From Candidatus Omnitrophota bacterium (lineage in GTDB: Bacteria > Omnitrophota > Gorgyraeia > Gygaellales > Profunditerraquicolaceae): 8,764 nucleotides of DNA. Below, one piece after another: positions 1 through 4,861 of this stretch. A model generated the notes under the pieces. It saw nothing but the letters and a program-made list of their open reading frames with translations. It made no database searches and had not been told where the DNA came from. The stretch lies in contig JAQTNB010000036.1 of assembly GCA_028714055.1 (NCBI GenBank), positions 1-8,764 on the forward strand. The letters are read 5' to 3'. Both the position numbers and the translations under genes were made by a program. The number at the start of each line of letters is the position of its first letter. The first letter of the stretch is position 1.

Positions 1-91
1 GCTGCTTGGCTTCGGGGCCGCCGGAGACAAGCTCAAGGGCCTTTAACATATTATCCAACTCCACAAATTCGCTCTTTAATTTAAATTCCAT
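1..91 (-). CDS. S4-domain RNA-binding protein, N-terminal fragment (YbcJ/RlbA-like)
   Basis: The reverse strand opens with ATG at 91-89 and stays open for 30 codons to the window edge. The visible protein starts MEFKLKSEFVELDNMLKALE and continues with Leu-Val-Ser-Gly-Gly-Pro-Glu-Ala-Lys. This pattern (a short beta strand, 'veL..lLK...l..sGgeAK') is the N-terminus of the roughly 70-residue stand-alone S4 RNA-binding proteins of the YbcJ type, which bind structured RNA and are linked to ribosomes. The start lies 9 bp after the DUF502 stop, and an AAGG motif overlapping that stop can serve as ribosome binding site, so the two genes are probably co-translated. The C-terminal half, including the rest of the S4 RNA-binding loop, lies outside the window. 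The family call rests on 30 residues only. Confidence 0.72.
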   Translation of the reverse strand, partial: MEFKLKSEFVELDNMLKALELVSGGPEAKQ

Positions 92-100
92 AGCCACGCC

Positions 101-712
101 TTATGCCTGCCGCGAGCCTCCATTGGGCTTCAGTATCCCTCCCGAAACTATGAGCTTTATCGCCTCATCGGCCGGCATGCGCAGAAATTTTACCGAGCTT
201 TTAGGGACCATGATGAAAAATCCGCTCCAGGGGCTGGGGGTGGAGCCGATAAGCACATGCACCAGCTCCTGCCCTGTTAGTTCCTGCGCCTCCCTGAACC
301 CGTCATTGGTCATAAACCCCACCGACCATATCCCTTGTGAAGGATATTCCACCAAGACCACCTTCTTAAACGCAGCCTTTTCCTTGGCGAAGATAAAACC
401 GACTATTTGTTTGATAGACGGGTATAGCTGCCTGATCCCGGGAAACTTCAGGAACCACCTCTCTATCAGGGGAAGCGCCCTTTTGCTCAATAAGTGCGAA
501 ACGGCAAATCCCGTTACCAGGATTATCAGGACCGCCATTATCAATCCTAATCCGGGAATGGAAAAACCAAACGCCGACATGAGGTACTTATTGATGACCC
601 CGCCGACGATATTGTCGATCACTTTAAAAATGAAGATAAGGATGTAGAGGGTCAGAAAGGTCGGCAGTATGGTAAGCAGGCCGGTGAAAAAATACCGTTT
701 TATTTTTTTCAT
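101..712 (-). CDS. DUF502 family inner-membrane protein
   Basis: A 203-residue protein of full family length. Residues 1-6 are basic (MKKIKR). A first membrane segment spans about 10-32 and a second about 52-74. The soluble C-terminal half then carries the signatures that identify DUF502: 'FPGIRQLYPSIKQ' (90-102), 'FKKVVLVEYPSQGIWSVGF' (115-133), 'GSTPSPWSGFFIMVP' (156-170) and 'EAIKLIVSGGILKP' (183-196). The biochemical role of DUF502 proteins is not established. They are predicted membrane proteins with a cytoplasmic or periplasmic domain. The start is well supported: GGGAGGG lies 5 nt before the ATG. The gene follows a 124-bp gap that holds a possible promoter, so it may begin its own transcription unit with the S4 gene downstream. 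No defect is seen. Confidence 0.9.
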   Translation of the reverse strand: MKKIKRYFFTGLLTILPTFLTLYILIFIFKVIDNIVGGVINKYLMSAFGFSIPGLGLIMAVLIILVTGFAVSHLLSKRALPLIERWFLKFPGIRQLYPSIKQIVGFIFAKEKAAFKKVVLVEYPSQGIWSVGFMTNDGFREAQELTGQELVHVLIGSTPSPWSGFFIMVPKSSVKFLRMPADEAIKLIVSGGILKPNGGSRQA

Positions 713-717
713 AAAAT

Positions 718-724
718 CCCTCCC
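718..724 (-). promoter_or_regulatory. Shine-Dalgarno site of the DUF502 gene
   Basis: On the minus strand GGGAGGG is followed by the 5-nt spacer ATTTT and then ATG at 712. This is the strongest ribosome binding site in the window, and it fixes the start of the DUF502 gene. Confidence 0.7.
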
Positions 725-763
725 TTAAAAAGGCGCTTATGGGTCTCTTCTTTTAGATTGATT

Positions 764-792
764 ATTTTAACACAAAATCAGGCTGGTATAAA
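764..792 (-). promoter_or_regulatory. Possible sigma70-type promoter upstream of the DUF502 gene
   Basis: On the minus strand TTTATA (792-787, 4 of 6 matches to TTGACA) is separated by 17 bp from TAAAAT (769-764, 5 of 6 matches to TATAAT). It would give a leader of about 45 nt before the DUF502 start. It sits in the only non-coding gap downstream of the OB-fold gene (713-836), where a new transcription unit could begin. The -35 box is weak and the promoter preference of this organism is unknown, so this is a suggestion only. Confidence 0.33.
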
Positions 793-836
793 CGAAAAGA
801 GGCTGATAAGGCTTAAAAACGATGGATTTAAATAAG

Positions 837-1346
837 TCAGGGATGGCGGGATGATGCCGGCTTTCTTGACTGGCGCATTCTTAACAAAAAGATCAATACG
901 AGCGTGCAAAATAATACGGAAGCTGATTTTACCGCTTCTGTGTCTAGCGCGTGATGAATCTTGCTTCCGGGGCTTATTTTAGTGAAAGATTGGGCATGTA
1001 TATCCAGGTCTCCCCCATGCTCTAGGCAGCTCCGATTAAACCTTCCCGCAACCGCTACTAAATCACCCTTTGCGCGATATCCACCCGTATAAGTAATATC
1101 ACGAATGAGGTCTTTATGCACCCAGATCCCTATTGCATTGGAGCCGTCATATATATTTACCCAGGCAAATTCTCCACGCACCATTATATCTCCTACGGCT
1201 TCTCCCCCGTAAGTTACAATTTTTCCATCGTAAAGCTTTGCGTTTTTTATCAGCTCGGTGCTTGGAATGTCCTGGGCATAACATTGGAGAGAAAAAAGCA
1301 CTGCCGGTATAATAAGCGCAAGCTGATACAAAAGAACCTTTCTCAT
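837..1346 (-). CDS. Exported, membrane-anchored OB-fold protein
   Basis: A 169-residue protein. Residues 1-24 form a typical signal sequence (MRKVLLYQ, hydrophobic core, Cys-Tyr-Ala before Gln25); Cys22 does not sit in a proper lipobox. Residues about 28-125 form one OB-fold-like domain: 'TELIKNAKLYDGKIVTYGGEAVGD' carries the usual opening strands (split here by position: TELIKNAKLYDG at 30-41, KIVTYGGEAVGD at 42-53). It continues with 'GEFAWVNIYDGSNAIGIW' (58-75), 'GGYRAKGDLVAVAGRFNRSC' (88-107) and 'EHGGDLDIHAQ' (109-119). A second hydrophobic stretch at about 141-156, followed by RMRQSRK, looks like a C-terminal membrane anchor with a cytoplasmic tail. The domain would therefore face the periplasm or outside. 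The gene starts 2 bp after the trkH stop and its ribosome binding site lies inside the last trkH codons, so the two are very probably co-translated. The function is unknown; nucleic-acid binding should not be assumed for an exported OB fold. No homologue name is offered. Confidence 0.82.
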   Translation of the reverse strand: MRKVLLYQLALIIPAVLFSLQCYAQDIPSTELIKNAKLYDGKIVTYGGEAVGDIMVRGEFAWVNIYDGSNAIGIWVHKDLIRDITYTGGYRAKGDLVAVAGRFNRSCLEHGGDLDIHAQSFTKISPGSKIHHALDTEAVKSASVLFCTLVLIFLLRMRQSRKPASSRHP

Positions 1347-1348
1347 CT

Positions 1349-2854
1349 TTACCTGCCTTTTACAAATGATACAAGAAACCCCAGAAGGGCAAAAACCGAC
1401 ATTACCTCAAGCCTCCCTGCCCACATCTCGATTATATAGGTGATCTTCAGTATTGTGGGCATGCTGGCGTCTGTGATCCCGCAAGAAAGCCCCACATTGG
1501 CCGCGGCAGACGTAGATTCAAAAAGAGATTCTAAAAACGGATACCCAAGAGCAACGCCTACCAGTGCGCCCAATCCGTATAATAACAAATACCCGAACGT
1601 GACTATAAGGACTCCCCGCACGAGCTTTTCTTCCAGGAACATCGTCCGTATATGATGAAATTTTTGTGCCACTATCGCGCTATCGGGAAGCAGTATTTTT
1701 TTTATATCCTCTCGCAACGCTTTAAAAATAATCCCCACCCGCAGCATTTTAATCCCGCCTGCCGTCGAACAGGCGCATCCTCCCAGCGCCATGGAAAAAA
1801 TTATCAGCGTTAAGGCAAAATCTCCCCATTCCTGAATAAATTGCTGGGCATATATCGTCATATAGCCGGTCGTGGTATGCCCTGAGATCACATGAAAGAA
1901 CCCCTTGCGGAACAAGACCGCTGCGCCTGAATATACGCCGAAATGTTTTAACCCGACCAGGGTAATTAAAGATACGAGCATAGTGATTAAGAGCAATGTC
2001 CTGGTTTCAATGCTTTTCCATATCTCTTTATGATTACCCGTCCAAAGTTGATAGTGCAGATTAAAATTTAAAGAACCTAAAACCATGAAAACGATCGCAA
2101 CGATTTCGAATGCCAGGCTGTGGTAATAGAGGATATTCTGGGATTGAGGCGCAAAACCCGCGGTATCAAACCCCGCCATAAATATACACGCGCCGTGAAA
2201 AAAAGCACTCGGGGGCTTTAACCCGATAAAGATGCCGACAATCCCCAATACAATCGTGCCCAAAATCAAATACACGATACTGATCAGCCAGATAAACCGC
2301 GATGTGTGGATTATGTTAGGCACCAATTTTTCATCACGCGCCTCACCCACGTACATCTTTAAAGCTCCGCTCGTTCCTCCCAGTAAGAAGGAAATCGCGA
2401 TAATCGCTATGCCCTGACCGCCGATAAAAGGCCCGAGGTGCCGCCAAAGATTATGTGTCCGGGATACATGATCCAGGTCCTGTACCAGGATCAATCCGGT
2501 AGTGGTCAACCCGGACATAGTTTCAAAACAGACGTCAAGAAACGATTTGTAGTGTCCGCTTAAAAATAGCGGTATTGCCCCTAAAACCATGGCTACCAGC
2601 CAGGAGAGAGAAATCACGACCATTCCCTGAGCAGTATTGAGGTCCTTATCCGTGCGACAAAAACAATCCAATCCTAAACCTATTAATATGGAGATCTCTG
2701 CGCCTATTAAAAAGTGCAGTGACGGATTTACCTCCCTGAAGAAAACAAGCCCCGCTATAAAAGGCAAAAGCATCGCAATACCAAACCCAAGCACTATCTT
2801 GCCCAGGTAGTAACCTATACTCTTAACATCGTCCAGCTGAGGTCTCAGTATCAT
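1349..2854 (-). CDS. trkH: TrkH/KtrB-type potassium uptake channel subunit
   Basis: The membrane channel subunit of a Trk/Ktr potassium uptake system (SKT superfamily), 501 residues from the chosen start. All four pore repeats are visible. Numbered from the start at 2854, filter 1 is TTTG at 117-120 (SGLTTTGL), repeat 2 is AGFDTAGFA at 227-235, filter 3 is TTTG at 327-330 (SGHTTTGYM), and filter 4 is ANVG at 452-455. Other family marks are WRHLGPFIGGQGI (137-149), GGCACSTAGGIK (358-369, the intramembrane loop region) and the C-terminal MWAGRLEV (477-484). I prefer ATG 2854 over the longer in-frame ATG at 2887. It overlaps the stop of an upstream small membrane-peptide gene as ATGA, it removes an 11-residue N-terminal extension that has no good ribosome binding site, and the protein then starts with the usual short lead into membrane helix 1. 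No trkA or ktrA gene lies in the window, so the cytoplasmic nucleotide-binding partner must be elsewhere or absent. The kdpDE-like genes just upstream are plausible regulators. Confidence 0.93.
   Translation of the reverse strand: MILRPQLDDVKSIGYYLGKIVLGFGIAMLLPFIAGLVFFREVNPSLHFLIGAEISILIGLGLDCFCRTDKDLNTAQGMVVISLSWLVAMVLGAIPLFLSGHYKSFLDVCFETMSGLTTTGLILVQDLDHVSRTHNLWRHLGPFIGGQGIAIIAISFLLGGTSGALKMYVGEARDEKLVPNIIHTSRFIWLISIVYLILGTIVLGIVGIFIGLKPPSAFFHGACIFMAGFDTAGFAPQSQNILYYHSLAFEIVAIVFMVLGSLNFNLHYQLWTGNHKEIWKSIETRTLLLITMLVSLITLVGLKHFGVYSGAAVLFRKGFFHVISGHTTTGYMTIYAQQFIQEWGDFALTLIIFSMALGGCACSTAGGIKMLRVGIIFKALREDIKKILLPDSAIVAQKFHHIRTMFLEEKLVRGVLIVTFGYLLLYGLGALVGVALGYPFLESLFESTSAAANVGLSCGITDASMPTILKITYIIEMWAGRLEVMSVFALLGFLVSFVKGR
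1352..1357 (-). promoter_or_regulatory. Ribosome binding site inside the end of trkH
   Basis: The last two sense codons of trkH read GGC AGG. They are followed by TAAAG and the ATG of the OB-fold gene, a 5-nt spacer. The site places the downstream start under translational coupling with trkH. Confidence 0.5.
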
Positions 2855-2970
2855 CGTAAGTATCCGATAAGCCAGGAAAGTATGCATCCCCCGACGATAA
2901 TCACGAGGGAATATATAATTTCCCAGGCTATCCCAAACATAGCAAAGTAAAAAAAGGCGCGTTTTCTCAT
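2851..2970 (-). CDS. 39-residue membrane peptide overlapping trkH
   Basis: ATG at 2970-2968 opens 39 codons ending in TGA at 2853-2851. The product starts MRKRAFFYFAMFGIAWEIIY and ends with a second hydrophobic half, SLVIIVGGCILSWLIGYLR. It has a basic N-terminus (Arg2, Lys3, Arg4), then about 34 almost continuously hydrophobic residues interrupted by Glu17, and a terminal Arg. That fits one membrane helix (about 18-38) preceded by an amphipathic or second short helix, with the N-terminus in the cytoplasm. Its stop shares four bases (ATGA, 2851-2854) with the preferred trkH start, a common sign of translational coupling. No clear Shine-Dalgarno site precedes it: the 12 nt before the ATG are pyrimidine-rich and follow directly on a hairpin. 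By position it resembles KdpF, the small peptide before the related channel subunit KdpA, but I see no sequence identity. The 'G.a.E...' pattern is also loosely like AtpZ/AtpI-type small proteins. The chance-ORF alternative is not excluded. Confidence 0.55.
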   Translation of the reverse strand: MRKRAFFYFAMFGIAWEIIYSLVIIVGGCILSWLIGYLR

Positions 2971-3105
2971 AATAAAGAAAGTCCAGAGAATAACTTTCTC
3001 TGGCGTAGTCTTTAGGTATAATTTTCTTAAACCGTTCTAGATAATCAGGTTACTCCGGAGGGAATAAAAAGGCAAATCAAAAAAAGGTCAAAAAGGAGGG
3101 TTTTA
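2971..3105. other. 135-bp spacer between the kdpE-like gene and the trkH unit
   Basis: This is the longest gap without a gene in the window. From the kdpE stop downwards it holds a pyrimidine-rich tract on the transcribed sense strand (3100-3057, with T runs of 5, 7 and 5 between CCCTCC blocks), the small palindrome CTCCGGAG (3053-3060), an AT-rich stretch (about 3011-3045), and the hairpin at 2983-3003. I could not find a convincing -35/-10 pair in the minus direction. If the KdpE-like regulator controls trkH, its binding site should be here. Confidence 0.5.
2983..3003 (-). terminator. Hairpin followed by a U-rich stretch, upstream of the trkH unit
   Basis: On the minus strand CCAGAGAA and TTCTCTGG form a perfect 8-bp stem around the 5-nt loop AGTTA, followed by ACTTTCTTTATT and then the ATG of the 39-residue peptide gene. 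The stem is half GC and the following tract is U-rich but broken, so it would be a weak or partial intrinsic terminator for the kdpE transcript. It could equally be an attenuator or a structure that controls ribosome access to the peptide start 12 nt downstream. It lies in the only long gap within this part of the cluster. Confidence 0.35.
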
Positions 3106-3807
3106 TTAATCTTCGGCTCTCAGGCGATAACCGATGCCGGGTTCGGTTAATACATAGGCAGGACGATTCGGATTGGCTTCTATTTTACTCCGCAGATTAC
3201 TGATAGTTACCCGCAGAAGATGCAAGATCCCTTCAAAGTCTTCGCTTTTATTCCAAACTGCCTGCAGTATTTGTTTATGCGTCAAGACCTTGCCCGGATT
3301 TAAAATAAGCAATTTAAGGAGCTCGTATTCCGTAGGGCTCAGATCAACCTCTTCACCTTTAACCGTTACGCGGTGTTTCGTTATATCGATTGAAAGCTTT
3401 CCCATGCGAAAGACTTCCTCTCTCTCCGCAGGCAATAAACGCCGCATCACGGCCCTGAGGCGCGCAAGAAGCTCTTTGGTGCTAAAGGGTTTCGTAAGAT
3501 AGTCGTCTGCCCCGGCATCAAGGGCGGCGACTTTATCCATCGCGTCTTCCTTTACGGACAAAATGATGATCGGCATTTTTGACCTTTTGCGGATCTCTTT
3601 CGTTACCTGGAGCCCATCCATATCCGGAAGGCCAAGATCAAGTATGACCGCATCCGGATGCGCTGATACCGATTTTTCAAGCGCTTCCCCCGCGTTCCCG
3701 GCCTCAAAAACATTGTAGCCGTGCGCAGAAAGTGACGCCTTTAAAAAGCTCCTGATCGCTTTCTCGTCATCAACGACCAAAATCCTCATATTTTGTTTCT
3801 CTGCCAT
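3106..3807 (-). CDS. kdpE: KdpE-type OmpR-family response regulator
   Basis: A 233-residue DNA-binding response regulator. The receiver domain (about 8-120) shows the acidic pair Asp13/Asp14, the phosphate acceptor Asp57 in 'VILDLGLPDMDG', Ser84 in 'IILSVKE', and Lys106 in 'DDYLTKPFSTKELLARLR'. The winged-helix OmpR-type domain (about 133-230) shows 'LSPTEYELLKLLILNPGKVL', then 'ILHLLRVTISNLRSKIE' and the C-terminal 'TEPGIGYRLR'. The phrase 'DLGLPD.DG', 'AALDAGADDYL.KPF' and the recognition-helix region agree with E. coli KdpE, which activates potassium-transport genes when phosphorylated by KdpD. The gene begins 10 bp after the kinase stop, so the two form an operon. A second possible start is ATG 3789 (Met7); neither has a strong ribosome binding site. 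The target is inferred to be the trkH unit downstream, since no kdpFABC genes are in the window. Confidence 0.88.
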   Translation of the reverse strand: MAEKQNMRILVVDDEKAIRSFLKASLSAHGYNVFEAGNAGEALEKSVSAHPDAVILDLGLPDMDGLQVTKEIRKRSKMPIIILSVKEDAMDKVAALDAGADDYLTKPFSTKELLARLRAVMRRLLPAEREEVFRMGKLSIDITKHRVTVKGEEVDLSPTEYELLKLLILNPGKVLTHKQILQAVWNKSEDFEGILHLLRVTISNLRSKIEANPNRPAYVLTEPGIGYRLRAED

Positions 3808-3817
3808 AGCTCTCGCG

Positions 3818-4840
3818 TTAATGCAACGGAAGCGTGATCATAAACGCGGCTCCCCTGTCCGGATTGTTTTTGGCGATAATCCGGCCGCCATGGGCTTCGA
3901 TGATCCCTTTGCAGATAGAAAGCCCGAGACCAGTCCCCGTGATCTGATGCGTGCGTGCGGCTCTGTAAAATTTCTCAAAGATACGCTTAAGGTCCTCTTT
4001 GGGAATGCCGCTGCCATGGTCTTTGATTTCGATGTTTACTTCATCTTTAAGCGCGGCTGCCGTTATATCGATCGGCGTATCAGCGGATGAATATTTAAGG
4101 GCATTATCTATCAAATTGGAAAACACTTTCATCATAAAGAAAAAATCCACGGATATTTCCGGAAAATCATCCGGGATATCTATTCGTATATTTCGAGCGC
4201 CGATCTTTTCCTTGAGCTGTTCAAGGGTGGCCCCTAATACATCCCTTAATTCGCATGCCTTACGGCTGATCTTAAGCGCGCCTGCCTCCATTCTTGTCAT
4301 GTCCAAAAGATTGCTCACGAGCCGATTAAGCTGTTCGGATTCAAAAAAGGCTGCCTCCAGGAGCTCCTTACGAGTCGCGTCATCCAGGCCGGCATCATTA
4401 TCCAGGAGGGCCGACAATGACCCCGCAATCGAAGAAAGCGGGGTCCTTAAGTCGTGCGAAACCGAGTTCAAAAGCGCGGTTTGAAGTTTTTCTTTCTGGC
4501 GCTGAATAACCTGCTCTCTCGTTTTAGAAGCAAGCGTGCTCACGACGATCCCAACGATCAGAAATGCGATAAAAGTAAAGACGTATTGCAAGTCCGCGAC
4601 GCTAAGCGTGAAATACGGGGGTATTAAGAAAAAATCAAAGGCAAGAACGCTTAATATCGAAGTTACTATAGCCGGCCCTTGCCCCCAGCGAATAGCGGCA
4701 ATGATGACGGCCAGAAGATAAAACATTACGATATTGGTCGGTTCGAGCCTTCTCTTGACAAGCTCGCCCAAGAGAGTTATCAGGAAAATAAGGATAAAGC
4801 TGATGAAATAAGGCTTAATCTTTATTCTTTTGTCTTGCAT
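3818..4840 (-). CDS. kdpD: KdpD-like sensor histidine kinase lacking the KdpD/USP N-terminal domains
   Basis: An inner-membrane sensor kinase of 340 residues, against roughly 900 in full KdpD. Residues about 8-105 match the DUF4118 four-helix membrane region of KdpD: 'NIVMFYLLAVIIAAIRWGQG' and 'ILSVLAFDFFLIPPYFTLSV', then 'DLQYVFTFIAFLIVGIVVS'. The kinase core follows: phosphorylatable His129 in 'SVSHDLRTPLSSIAGS', N-box 'FSNLIDNALKYS' (240-251), G1 'DHGSGIPKEDLKRIFEKFYR' and G2 'GTGLGLSICKGIIEAHGG'. All residues needed for ATP binding and autophosphorylation are present. The cytoplasmic KdpD and universal-stress domains, and any GAF domain, are absent; the region upstream is cobQ, so this is a short form rather than a broken gene. 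I chose ATG 4840; a TTG at 4852 would add four residues, and neither has a clear ribosome binding site. It would phosphorylate the KdpE-like regulator encoded next. What it senses without the N-terminal domains is not known; the membrane part or its flanks are candidates. Confidence 0.87.
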   Translation of the reverse strand: MQDKRIKIKPYFISFILIFLITLLGELVKRRLEPTNIVMFYLLAVIIAAIRWGQGPAIVTSILSVLAFDFFLIPPYFTLSVADLQYVFTFIAFLIVGIVVSTLASKTREQVIQRQKEKLQTALLNSVSHDLRTPLSSIAGSLSALLDNDAGLDDATRKELLEAAFFESEQLNRLVSNLLDMTRMEAGALKISRKACELRDVLGATLEQLKEKIGARNIRIDIPDDFPEISVDFFFMMKVFSNLIDNALKYSSADTPIDITAAALKDEVNIEIKDHGSGIPKEDLKRIFEKFYRAARTHQITGTGLGLSICKGIIEAHGGRIIAKNNPDRGAAFMITLPLH

Positions 4841-4861
4841 GATAGCAGTCAATAAGCAGGT

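Noticed and set aside
6..647. A 213-codon open frame on the plus strand.
   Set aside because: It lies wholly opposite the DUF502 gene, whose family motifs are clear; the plus-strand product is rich in Ser, Pro, Asn and Thr with no recognisable domain. It is a shadow frame.
713..836. A terminator after the OB-fold gene.
   Set aside because: No GC-rich hairpin with a following T run was found; only AT-rich sequence such as ATTTAAAT and a possible promoter are present.
2855..2887. An earlier in-frame ATG at 2887 for trkH, adding 11 residues.
   Set aside because: The run of G residues directly touches that ATG with no spacer, and the extra residues are the other frame of the small peptide gene. 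The ATGA overlap at 2854 is the simpler start.
3017..3022. A perfect TATAAT on the plus strand in the kdpE-trkH spacer.
   Set aside because: No -35-like box lies 16-18 bp before it, and it would drive transcription antisense to kdpE with no plus-strand gene to serve.
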